Source: an uncultured Psychroserpens sp.
GTDB taxonomy: Bacteria; Bacteroidota; Bacteroidia; Flavobacteriales; Flavobacteriaceae
DNA: 64,000 nucleotides
Direction: 5' to 3'
NCBI GenBank assembly: GCA_947489585.1
Contig: CANLEE010000007.1
Location: 1 to 64,000, forward strand
Shown in pieces: positions 16,728-24,685 of the stretch. Every line of letters starts with the position of its first letter. Within the stretch, counting starts at the first letter, position 1. Both the position numbers and the translations under genes were made by a program. The notes beneath the pieces were generated by a model. It was not told the origin of the DNA. It did no database searches and saw only the letters and a program-made list of their open reading frames with translations.

Positions 16728-17267
16728 ATGTCCAATAATCCAATGAAAGTATTAGAAACAGACAGATTGATACTTAGAAATCTAAAGATTGAAGATGTAA
16801 CGTCACTACATCAAATACTAAGTGATAAAGAAACAATGAAATATTATCCTTCCCCTTATGATAGGGATGGCGTAATTAAATGGATTAAAAAAAGTATGAC
16901 TAGCTATGTTCAAAATGGTTTTGGTCTATGGGCAATTATTCAAAAAGAGTCTAATAACTTTATAGGACAATGTGGCATCAGTATGCAGAATATTAATGGA
17001 GACTTAGTACCAGAAATTGGGTATCACATCCATAAAGATTTCTGGAATAATGCTTATGCAACCGAATCTGCCAAAGCTTGCCTCAATTTTGGTTTTGAAC
17101 ATTTAAATTTGAATGAACTATTTATACATACTTATATTAAAAACAAACCCTCTCAGCGAGTTGCTGAAAAAATTGGAATGACAAAATTATTCGAATATGA
17201 AAAGTCCCTTGTGTCTCATAATATAAAATGGCAACATGTAGTTTATAGTAAAACGAATCCTAAATAA
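16728..17267 (+). CDS. GNAT-family N-acetyltransferase, RimJ/RimL type
   Basis: The family opening LETDRLILRNLKIEDV (residues 8-23) and the acetyl-CoA-binding region are present: IGQCGIS, EIGYHIHKDFWNNAYATE and FGFEHLNLNEL, followed by NKPSQRVAEKIGM. Length (about 179) is standard. Such enzymes acetylate protein N-termini or small molecules; the target cannot be read from sequence. Start at 16728 or at the ATG at 16743. Confidence 0.85.
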   Translation: MSNNPMKVLETDRLILRNLKIEDVTSLHQILSDKETMKYYPSPYDRDGVIKWIKKSMTSYVQNGFGLWAIIQKESNNFIGQCGISMQNINGDLVPEIGYHIHKDFWNNAYATESAKACLNFGFEHLNLNELFIHTYIKNKPSQRVAEKIGMTKLFEYEKSLVSHNIKWQHVVYSKTNPK

Positions 17268-17365
17268 AACATCGCCAATAGTTTTAATATATGCCAAAAA
17301 ACCAAATTCAAAAGTTTATAAGAAACTATTCTGATACTGATTTTAAAAGCATAAAATATCTAACC

Positions 17366-18253
17366 ATGACAAGAAAAAAACTGATTTTTATACTACCTAT
17401 ACTCTATACGATTTTTGCCTATCAGTCTCAAACAGCAAACAAAATATCAAAAAGTAATAGTCTTCTAAAGCATACTACAACTCAAGATACTGTAGGGAAA
17501 AATCAATTAAAAATTGCTTACACAGGAAATATGGGTGTTTGTATTGAACATGACGACAAAACGGTCATCATTGATGGCTTACATCAGTTTTATAACAAAG
17601 CCTATGTGTTTACACCACAAGAGATGGCGAATCAATTAATTTTAGGACAGTTTAAAGATTTCACGCCAATAGAGTTTAGTTTAATCACACATATGCATGG
17701 CGATCATTTTAGTGGAACATATGCCAAACAGTATCTTGAGAGTAATCCAAATGGTAATGTTGTAGGCTCGTCACAAATAAATCAGGATATCGTTACGTTT
17801 CATAAAGGAGATCATATTAACAATAGATTTAATAGCGTTCCGTATGACAAGCAACCACATATCATTGAAAAACAGGGCATCAAAATAACAGCCATTCAAT
17901 GTGATCATGCTAGTCCAAAACGTCACGGAAATACACAAAATATTGCCTATTTAATAAATATGGCCAATTTCAGTATACTTCACGTAGGAGATACCGAATG
18001 GAATTTAATGGTACAACCAATGAAAACTTTAGATATCAAGAACAAAAATCTTGATATTGCAATACTTCCCTATTGGATGTTACTAGAAAACAATGCTACA
18101 GAACAAATTAATAACCAAATAGCGCCTAAACATATTATTGCAACTCATATTCCTCCTAACTTTAGCGAACAAAAACACAAACAATTAAGTTCAAAATTTT
18201 CAAATATTACTTTATTGACTAATCTTGGTGAAGTGCATTATTTTGATAAATAA
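17366..18253 (+). CDS. Exported metallo-beta-lactamase-fold hydrolase (UlaG/RomA-like)
   Basis: The ATG at 17366 gives a signal sequence (MTRKKLIFILPILYTIFAY). Motifs are AYTGNMGVCIEHDDKTVIIDG, THMHGDHFSG (HxHxDH), CDHASPKRHG, HVGDTEWN and ATHIPP. The order with early IxxxG(N)xxxxIEHxxxxIxID fits MBL-fold proteins of the L-ascorbate-6-phosphate lactonase/NAPE-PLD-like branch. Periplasmic; substrate unknown. It is the last cargo gene before the final repeat. Confidence 0.8.
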   Translation: MTRKKLIFILPILYTIFAYQSQTANKISKSNSLLKHTTTQDTVGKNQLKIAYTGNMGVCIEHDDKTVIIDGLHQFYNKAYVFTPQEMANQLILGQFKDFTPIEFSLITHMHGDHFSGTYAKQYLESNPNGNVVGSSQINQDIVTFHKGDHINNRFNSVPYDKQPHIIEKQGIKITAIQCDHASPKRHGNTQNIAYLINMANFSILHVGDTEWNLMVQPMKTLDIKNKNLDIAILPYWMLLENNATEQINNQIAPKHIIATHIPPNFSEQKHKQLSSKFSNITLLTNLGEVHYFDK

Positions 18254-18299
18254 ACACTTAAAGATGAATCATAAAAACAACTAGAAAAAACATCTAACT

Positions 18300-18370
18300 T
18301 GAGTCAAAAGTAGCCTTCATCTTCATTTTCTTTTACTAACTTAGTCCTTAGTTTAAAACGAACTGACAAA
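18300..18370 (+). repeat. Array element E13, last recognisable copy
   Basis: Core CTTCATTTTCTTTTACTAA and CTTAGTCCTTAGTTTAAAACGAAC is kept; arms are poor. No further copy was seen to the right in the remaining 45 kb, so this marks the array boundary in front of topB. Confidence 0.5.
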
Positions 18371-18449
18371 ACAAAAAATATAAAATTAAAAGCGGTAAAA
18401 ACATATTGCAACCAGTAATACTTAGAACAAATTAAAATATGTTGTATAA

Positions 18450-20747
18450 ATGAAGGTCTGTATCGCTGAAAAACCAAGTGTAGCTCGAGAAATTGCACAA
18501 GTTCTTGGTGCCAATACGAAACGTGATGGTTATTACGAGGGCAATGGCTATGCAGTAACCTATACTTTTGGGCATCTGTGTACACTTATGGAACCAAATG
18601 ATTATAAACCGTATTGGAAAAGCTGGGATTTAAATAATTTACCCATGCTTCCTGAAAAATTTAAAACGAAGGTTGTAAGCAATTCAGGCATTGAGAAACA
18701 ATTCAATATTGTAAAGTCGCTCTTTGATAAAGCAGATGTTGTCATTAATTGTGGTGATGCTGGTCAAGAAGGAGAACTTATTCAACGTTGGGTATTAGAT
18801 CAAGCCAATTATAAAGGGAAAGTAAAACGTCTTTGGATTTCATCCTTAACTACTGAAGCAATAAAAGAAGGTTTTGAAAGCCTCAAAGATTCTGAAAGTT
18901 ATGATAATCTTTACTATGCAGGATTCTCAAGAGCAATTGGAGATTGGTTATTAGGGATGAATGCTACACGCTTATATACTGTAAAACATGGTGGGTATAA
19001 GCAAGTGCTTTCTGTAGGTCGTGTGCAAACACCAACACTAGCAATGGTTGTCAATCGTTTTAAAGACATTGAAAATTTTAAGCCTCAACCCTATTGGGAA
19101 TTACAAACATTATATCGTCATACTTTATTTGCATACGAAGAAGGTCGTTTCCTGAACATGAAAGATGGAGAGATTCTAGCAAAAAAAGTAAAAGAACACG
19201 ATTTTGAAATTGTATCTACAACTAAAAAGAAAGGAAAAGAATATGCACCAAAGCTATTTGATCTTACAGGATTACAAGTGTATTGCAATACAAAATTTGG
19301 ATTTTCAGCAGACGAAACATTAAAGATTGTACAAAAACTATACGAACAAAAAGTCGTTACTTATCCAAGAGTTGATACCACGTTTCTACCAAATGATATT
19401 TATCCAAAAGTACATGGTATACTCCAAAAATTGACGAATTACTCTCAATTAACCCAGCCACTTTTAGGTAAAACAATAAAGAAATCTGCTAAAGTTTTTA
19501 ACGACAAAAAAGTGACAGATCACCATGCAATTATTCCAACGGGAATTCAAATCAACTTACAATACAATCAGCAGCAAGTCTATGATATTATTGTTAAGCG
19601 ATTTATTGCGGTATTCTATCCAGACTGTGAGGTTTCTAATACAACTGTAATAGGAAAAGCTGATGATGTTAATTTTAAAACCACAGGAAAAGAGATTTTA
19701 AAAGAAGGCTGGAAAGTGGTGTTTCAATTTGGAAAAAAAGACACTTCAAGCACATCTGAAAAAGACACATTACCAAACTTTCAAAAAGGTGAAAAAGGAG
19801 TACATGAGCCTTCGTTTTTAGAAAAGCAAACTAAACCTCCTAACCAATTCACTGAAGCCTCTCTTCTACGCGCTATGGAAACCGCAGGCAAGCAAGTAGA
19901 CGATGATGAGCTTCGAGATCTTATGAAAGAAAATGGTATTGGTAGACCATCTACGCGAGCTAATATCATTGAAACTTTATTTAAACGTCAGTATATTAAA
20001 CGTAATAAAAAGCAAATTCTACCAACCGTTACTGGTGTTGCTCTTATTGATACAATTCAAAATGAATTATTAAAATCTGCTGAGCTTACCGGACTTTGGG
20101 AAAAGCAACTCAAAGACATTGAAAAAGGCCAATATAGTGCCAGTCGTTTCATCAAGAATATGAAAACAATGGTTGATGAACTGGTATACGAAGTACGCAG
20201 TGAAACCAAACGTGCTAATATTTCGCAAGCTACAGTTGTCAAGCAGCGTCAAGCTAAAGTCAAACAAACAAAAACTGCAGGCATTACTGCAGAAACATGT
20301 CCGAAATGTAAGAAAGGAAATCTGCTTAAAGGGAAATCAGCTTATGGTTGCAGTCAATTTAAATCAGGATGTGATTTTGTATTGCCTTTTAAAATCTACG
20401 GAAAAAAGATTTCTGAAAAACAGTGCATTCGCTTAGTGCAAAAAGGAGCAACAGTTAACCTTAAAGGGTTTATTTCTGAAACTGGAACAACAGAAGGTTT
20501 GCTACGTTTTGACGAACAGTTTAAATTGGTTTTAGAAGCAAAAACTACTGAAGAAAAGAAATCAGATATTATTATATGTCCAAAATGCCATAATGGAACT
20601 ATTATAAAAGGAAAAGCTGCTTATGGTTGTAGTGATTACAAATTGGGTTGTGATTTTAGAATGTCATTTGATGCAATTCGAGCAGAAGCCAAAGACAAAA
20701 AACTCACTAAAGCTTTAGTGTACAACATACTAAAAAGTGGTGTCTAA
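18450..20747 (+). CDS. topB: DNA topoisomerase III
   Basis: The 765-residue product starts with the TOPRIM domain (KVCIAEKPSVAREIAQVLG; acidic GDAGQEGELI). It has the type IA core with the catalytic tyrosine in VVTYPRVDTTFL and the strand-passage motif DHHAIIPTG. IGRPSTRANIIETLFKR is the conserved domain-I return. The C-terminus has two C4 zinc-ribbon-like modules (CPKC...GCSQFKSGC and CPKC...GCSDYKLGC). It relaxes and decatenates single-stranded DNA junctions. One base separates its stop from the next ATG, so the two genes are translationally coupled. Confidence 0.95.
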   Translation: MKVCIAEKPSVAREIAQVLGANTKRDGYYEGNGYAVTYTFGHLCTLMEPNDYKPYWKSWDLNNLPMLPEKFKTKVVSNSGIEKQFNIVKSLFDKADVVINCGDAGQEGELIQRWVLDQANYKGKVKRLWISSLTTEAIKEGFESLKDSESYDNLYYAGFSRAIGDWLLGMNATRLYTVKHGGYKQVLSVGRVQTPTLAMVVNRFKDIENFKPQPYWELQTLYRHTLFAYEEGRFLNMKDGEILAKKVKEHDFEIVSTTKKKGKEYAPKLFDLTGLQVYCNTKFGFSADETLKIVQKLYEQKVVTYPRVDTTFLPNDIYPKVHGILQKLTNYSQLTQPLLGKTIKKSAKVFNDKKVTDHHAIIPTGIQINLQYNQQQVYDIIVKRFIAVFYPDCEVSNTTVIGKADDVNFKTTGKEILKEGWKVVFQFGKKDTSSTSEKDTLPNFQKGEKGVHEPSFLEKQTKPPNQFTEASLLRAMETAGKQVDDDELRDLMKENGIGRPSTRANIIETLFKRQYIKRNKKQILPTVTGVALIDTIQNELLKSAELTGLWEKQLKDIEKGQYSASRFIKNMKTMVDELVYEVRSETKRANISQATVVKQRQAKVKQTKTAGITAETCPKCKKGNLLKGKSAYGCSQFKSGCDFVLPFKIYGKKISEKQCIRLVQKGATVNLKGFISETGTTEGLLRFDEQFKLVLEAKTTEEKKSDIIICPKCHNGTIIKGKAAYGCSDYKLGCDFRMSFDAIRAEAKDKKLTKALVYNILKSGV

Positions 20748-20748
20748 T

Positions 20749-21324
20749 ATGAAACATCGCCATTTTAAACTCTTTAAACCTTATGGTTTTTTAAGTCAAT
20801 TTCAAACCAATGCCAAACATGAAATTAACAAAAAATTCTTGGGCGAATTATACAATTTTCCTGAAGGCACAATGGCCATTGGACGTTTAGACAAAGACTC
20901 AGAAGGTTTGCTCCTATTGACAACTAATGGAAAAACAAGCTACGAAATCACCAGTTCTAAAACTGATAAAGAATATTATGTTCAAGTAGATGGAGAGATT
21001 ACTAAAACCGCATTAGAGCAATTACAACAAGGCGTATCTATTACTCAAAAAGACGAAACGTATGTTACAAAACCATGCAAAACATTTAAATTAGAACACG
21101 TTCCAAATTTTCCTGAGCGTGCTAAAAAAATTCGTGATGAACGACACGGAAAAACGTCATGGATTTCTATAACCATAAATGAAGGCAAATTTAGGCAAGT
21201 TCGAAAAATGACAGCTCAGGTTGGGTATCCAACATTGCGATTGGTACGCGTTCGTGTAGGAAGTATAACTTTGGAAGGGCTAGATATGGGAGAAGCAAAA
21301 GAAGTCTTTAGTTCTTTATCTTAA
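20749..21324 (+). CDS. rluE: RsuA/RluE-family pseudouridine synthase
   Basis: The ATG at 20749 (MKHRHFKLFKPYGFLSQF) follows the topB stop by one base; the in-frame GTG upstream lies inside topB. The catalytic motif GRLDKDSEGLLLLT (Asp nucleophile) and the KYF(L/F) opening define the RsuA/RluB/RluE family. No N-terminal S4 domain is present, as in RluE, which modifies 23S rRNA. The C-terminal FRQVRKMTAQVGYPTLRLVR is the conserved substrate clamp. It ends 17 nt into the convergent gene at 21308. Confidence 0.9.
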   Translation: MKHRHFKLFKPYGFLSQFQTNAKHEINKKFLGELYNFPEGTMAIGRLDKDSEGLLLLTTNGKTSYEITSSKTDKEYYVQVDGEITKTALEQLQQGVSITQKDETYVTKPCKTFKLEHVPNFPERAKKIRDERHGKTSWISITINEGKFRQVRKMTAQVGYPTLRLVRVRVGSITLEGLDMGEAKEVFSSLS

Positions 21325-21691
21325 TCATTTCTTCTTTGGTTTTAAACTTGCCATCAACTCTTTGGCATACTATAGTATCACCTTTAATTTCAATGATTTC
21401 TATTGTGTATTTAGTTCCAATCAAATGCGCAGAATTAGTGTCACTTACCTCCTTATATTCAAATTCATATGTGCAATCTGACAACCAATTGACACGACTA
21501 ATGACTTTTAAATTTATAGGTTCAGGAAAAGAATCAATTTGAATAGAATCCCTTCGAATCGTTCGCACACCCTCAAATTCAAAACTATTAAACTTAAAAG
21601 TACCTGTTTTGAATTTTGCGCAATTTGAGTCTTGCGCATAAGTAGTCATTAAGCAAAAAAGAAATGCTATAAAAAATAATATATGTTTCAA
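21308..21691 (-). CDS. Secreted protein, paralogue of the gene at 8644-9078
   Basis: The 127-residue product has a signal peptide (MKHILFFIAFLFCLMTTYAQ). The mature part begins NCAKFKTGTF and contains DCTYEFEYKEV and CQRVDGKF. The same C-x2-FK-x-GTF and C-x-Y-x-F-x-Y blocks occur in the array gene at 8644, so a chromosomal relative sits next to the array. Function unknown; periplasmic. It overlaps the end of rluE by 17 bp on the opposite strand. Confidence 0.65.
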   Translation of the reverse strand: MKHILFFIAFLFCLMTTYAQDSNCAKFKTGTFKFNSFEFEGVRTIRRDSIQIDSFPEPINLKVISRVNWLSDCTYEFEYKEVSDTNSAHLIGTKYTIEIIEIKGDTIVCQRVDGKFKTKEEMIKIKN

Positions 21692-21701
21692 TAGAGAGGT
21701 T

Positions 21702-22163
21702 TTAAATCACCTTAACACGAACCGCATTCATGCCTCGATTACCTTTTTCTAGTTCAAATTGCACTTTGTCGTTTTCGTTAATCTCATCGATTAATCCACT
21801 AACGTGACAAAAATACTTTTCTTGGTCTTCGGTATCTATTATAAATCCAAAACCTTTAGAATGATCAAAGAATGATACTTTCCCTTTTCTGATTGGATCG
21901 TATTCTTCTTCTTCTATATCTTCTTTTTTTGGCACACCTAGAACGATGTTTTTGGCCTTTACTTTTACTTTATCAGCTGGATCAGGTGGTGTATCTGTAA
22001 GATTTCCAAACTGATCAACGTAAGCAAATGGAATGCTTTCTGCACCTCCTTTTTCTTCTTTTTCAAGCTTACGTGCTTCCATTTTTTTGCGTTTGTCTTC
22101 GCGTTTTTTTAAGCGTTTTTTTTCTTTTTCACTTTTATTAAATGTCTGTTGCGACTTTGCCAT
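21702..22163 (-). CDS. Cold-shock-domain protein with basic N-terminal extension
   Basis: The 153-residue product has a highly charged lysine/glutamate helix (residues 8-45, EKEKKRLKKREDKRKK), a linker, and a C-terminal cold-shock domain (about 90-153). RNP1-like KGFGFI and RNP2-like YFCHVS lie within GKVSFFDHSKGFGFII. It should bind single-stranded RNA or DNA in the cytosol. Length well over 70 residues separates it from ordinary CspA proteins; this extended form is common in Flavobacteriaceae. Confidence 0.85.
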   Translation of the reverse strand: MAKSQQTFNKSEKEKKRLKKREDKRKKMEARKLEKEEKGGAESIPFAYVDQFGNLTDTPPDPADKVKVKAKNIVLGVPKKEDIEEEEYDPIRKGKVSFFDHSKGFGFIIDTEDQEKYFCHVSGLIDEINENDKVQFELEKGNRGMNAVRVKVI

Positions 22164-22287
22164 TCTTTATTTTGAGATGTTTTAATTATTAGGCGCCATA
22201 TGCTCCTATCTCTGTAAAGATAATGGTTATAATTGAATTTATACAGCAATATCATAATTAGTTAATCTAAAGTTAAAAAAAGTAAAA

Positions 22288-22320
22288 TTTGCAATATTAA
22301 TAGTATTACTATTATATTTG
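22288..22320 (+). promoter_or_regulatory. Bacteroidota-type promoter with embedded operator palindrome
   Basis: TTTG (22288-22291) and TATATTTG (22313-22320, matching TAnnTTTG) are 21 bp apart, fitting the sigma-ABfr promoter. Between them lies the perfect palindrome AATAGTATTACTATT (22299-22313), overlapping the -7 box by one base. It lies 19 nt upstream of the TetR ATG, so it is the likely autorepression operator. Confidence 0.65.
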
Positions 22321-22338
22321 CGTGTAAACAATATAAAT

Positions 22339-23019
22339 ATGAAAACTTTACTATCAAATTTAAGAATTGATATCAATGATAAAATCTATTTAAAAGATCC
22401 ACAATCATCAGATTTAGGCAAGCGCATTATTGAGCATAGCATAAAACTCATAGATGATATTGGCTTTGATAGCTTTACATTTAAAAAGCTTGGAGCGCTT
22501 ATAGGTTCTAATGAAAGCTCAATATATCGTTACTTTGACAGTAAGCATAAATTACTACTCTACTTAACATCTTGGTATTGGGCTTGGTTAGAATATCAAT
22601 TGGTATTCTCTACAACTAACATGTCAAATCCCAACGAAAAATTAGAAAAGGCTATTAATATTTTAACAAAAACAATTGAATCTGATTCTACTTTCGCTCA
22701 TATTGATGAAGTGATTCTTAACCGAGTTGTGATTAATGAATATTCTAAATCATACTTAACAAAAGAAGTTGATGAAGAAAATAAAGAGGGTTATTTTGAA
22801 ATTTACAAGCGCTTAATTAACAGGTTGCATAATATGATAATTGAGGTAAATAGTCAGTATAAGTTTCCGCATAGTTTAGCAAGTACTGTCTTAGAAGGTG
22901 CTTTACACCAACATTTTTTAAAAGATCATTTCAAATCATTAACCGATTGCGATAACAAAACACAACCTTCAGATTATTTTACACATTTAGTCTTTAATGC
23001 CTTAAGCACTAACAAATGA
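22339..23019 (+). CDS. TetR/AcrR-family regulator of the export locus
   Basis: Start at the ATG at 22339. After about 25 variable residues the TetR HTH appears: KRIIEHSIKLIDDIGFDSFTF then LGALIGSNESSIYRYFDSK, ending in the signature YRYF-x-SKHKLL. The C-terminal ligand-binding half is helical and not recognisable. Its TGA overlaps the ATG of the ABC gene by 4 bp, so it heads the operon and probably represses it through the palindrome at 22299-22313. Confidence 0.85.
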   Translation: MKTLLSNLRIDINDKIYLKDPQSSDLGKRIIEHSIKLIDDIGFDSFTFKKLGALIGSNESSIYRYFDSKHKLLLYLTSWYWAWLEYQLVFSTTNMSNPNEKLEKAINILTKTIESDSTFAHIDEVILNRVVINEYSKSYLTKEVDEENKEGYFEIYKRLINRLHNMIIEVNSQYKFPHSLASTVLEGALHQHFLKDHFKSLTDCDNKTQPSDYFTHLVFNALSTNK

Positions 23020-24674
23020 CAAAAACGATTTTGACCTCATGGCAACGCTTAATAGGTTTATTAAAATTAGACCGAAAAGACATTAAGCAGGTGTTTTACT
23101 ATGCCATTTTTGCTGGCTTAGTGAACCTTTCTCTTCCGCTGGGAATTCAAGCTATTATCAACTTAATCCAAGGCGCTCAAATAAGTAGTTCATGGATTGT
23201 TCTGGTAATTTTAGTAACGTTAGGAGTTGCGTTTGCTGGTGTGTTACAACTCATGCAAATGCGAATTATTGAAAATGTTCAGCAAAAAATATTCACAAGA
23301 TCTTCATTTGAATTCGCCTATCGTTTTCCGAAGATAAAAATGAGTGAATTGAGACATTACTATCCGCCAGAGTTAGCCAACCGTTTCTTTGATACATTAA
23401 CTGTACAAAAGGGTTTATCCAAAATCTTAATAGATTTTCCTGCAGCTTTACTTCAGATAATTTTCGGATTAATGCTCTTGTCGTTTTATCATCCTTTTTT
23501 TATTATCTACGGAATTTTACTCCTACTACTAATTTATGTTGTATTTAAATTTTCAGCACAAAGAGGCTTAGATACAAGTTTAGACGAATCTAAACAAAAA
23601 TATAAGGTAGCGCATTGGTTACAAGAAATAGCAAGATCAATACTGAGTTTCAAGCTCTCTGGAAAAACAAAATTAGCACTTAATAAAAATGACCAATTAG
23701 TTTCCAATTATTTAGACGCAAGAGAAGGGCATTTCAATATTTTGGTACAACAATTTATAAAACTAATTGGCTTTAAAGTTCTTGTTACTGCAGGATTATT
23801 AGTCATTGGTGGGTTTTTAGTACTCAGTCAGCAAATGAATATTGGACAATTTGTAGCTGCTGAAATTATTATTCTTTTAGTTATTAGTTCTGTTGAAAAG
23901 CTAATTCTTGGACTAGAGTCTTTCTATGATGTTTTAACTTCTATTGAAAAACTTGGGCAAGTAGTTGATAAAGAATTAGAGTCTCAAGATGGTGATGCAA
24001 TAGCTTCAGATCGCAAAGAGATAAAAATAGAATTAGATAAAGTAAGCTATAGCGTTCCAGATAAAGCAAACCCAATTTTAGAAGACATTTCATTAACAAT
24101 TGAACCTAAAGACAGAATTCTTATACACGGTTCTCATGGATCAGGAAAAACAAGTTTATTAAAGCTTATTGCCGCAATTAATGCACCATCAAAAGGTGGT
24201 ATTTATATTAATGATATCGCTCTTAGCGGAATTAAACTCAATGATTACAGAGCTCTGGTCGGACAATCCTTGCCAGAAGAGTCGCCTTTTGAAGCCAGTA
24301 TTAGAGACAATCTCACTTTTGGAGATCAATCAATAACTGAAGAAGAAATCAATTTTGTTTTGAAGAAAACACTGCTAGTCGATTTTGTAAAATCCCAGCC
24401 CAAAGGCTTAAGAACCATTTTATACCCAGAAGGGCAACGCTTATCATCAACAGTATCTAAAAAAATTGTTTTAGCCAGAAGCATTTTAAAGAAACCGAAA
24501 CTATTATTACTTAAAGATCCATTAGATCAATTTGAAAAAACGGAAGCGCTAAACATCATGCAGTTCCTTACAGACAAAAACAATCCTTGGTCTTTAGTAG
24601 TCGTAAGTTATAACATGAATTGGAAAACGAACTGTTCAAAAATCATCAATCTAGAAGATGGCAAAATTGTTTAA
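23016..24674 (+). CDS. ABC exporter half-transporter with degenerate nucleotide-binding domain
   Basis: Residues 20-310 form the six-helix exporter domain of type I secretion/peptide exporters; the NBD covers about 335-552. Walker A is intact (GSHGSGKTS, near 372), and the Q-loop region reads LVGQSLPEESPF. The LSGGQ signature is replaced by LSSTV (about 476), the Walker B end is LLLLKDPLD instead of LLLLDEPT (about 496-504), and the H-loop His is Tyr (VVSYNMN, about 531). A homodimer would have no standard hydrolysis site. It may bind ATP without hydrolysing it, or pair with another subunit. No N-terminal peptidase domain. It lies between tetR and hlyD genes. Confidence 0.85.
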   Translation: MTKTILTSWQRLIGLLKLDRKDIKQVFYYAIFAGLVNLSLPLGIQAIINLIQGAQISSSWIVLVILVTLGVAFAGVLQLMQMRIIENVQQKIFTRSSFEFAYRFPKIKMSELRHYYPPELANRFFDTLTVQKGLSKILIDFPAALLQIIFGLMLLSFYHPFFIIYGILLLLLIYVVFKFSAQRGLDTSLDESKQKYKVAHWLQEIARSILSFKLSGKTKLALNKNDQLVSNYLDAREGHFNILVQQFIKLIGFKVLVTAGLLVIGGFLVLSQQMNIGQFVAAEIIILLVISSVEKLILGLESFYDVLTSIEKLGQVVDKELESQDGDAIASDRKEIKIELDKVSYSVPDKANPILEDISLTIEPKDRILIHGSHGSGKTSLLKLIAAINAPSKGGIYINDIALSGIKLNDYRALVGQSLPEESPFEASIRDNLTFGDQSITEEEINFVLKKTLLVDFVKSQPKGLRTILYPEGQRLSSTVSKKIVLARSILKKPKLLLLKDPLDQFEKTEALNIMQFLTDKNNPWSLVVVSYNMNWKTNCSKIINLEDGKIV

Positions 24675-24685
24675 AACATAAGAGT

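Noticed and set aside
1020..18400. tRNA or rRNA genes in the window
   Set aside because: No tRNA-like T-loop (GGTTCGAAT with acceptor pairing) or rRNA sequence was recognised; GGTTCG in the array core is not followed by a clover-leaf.
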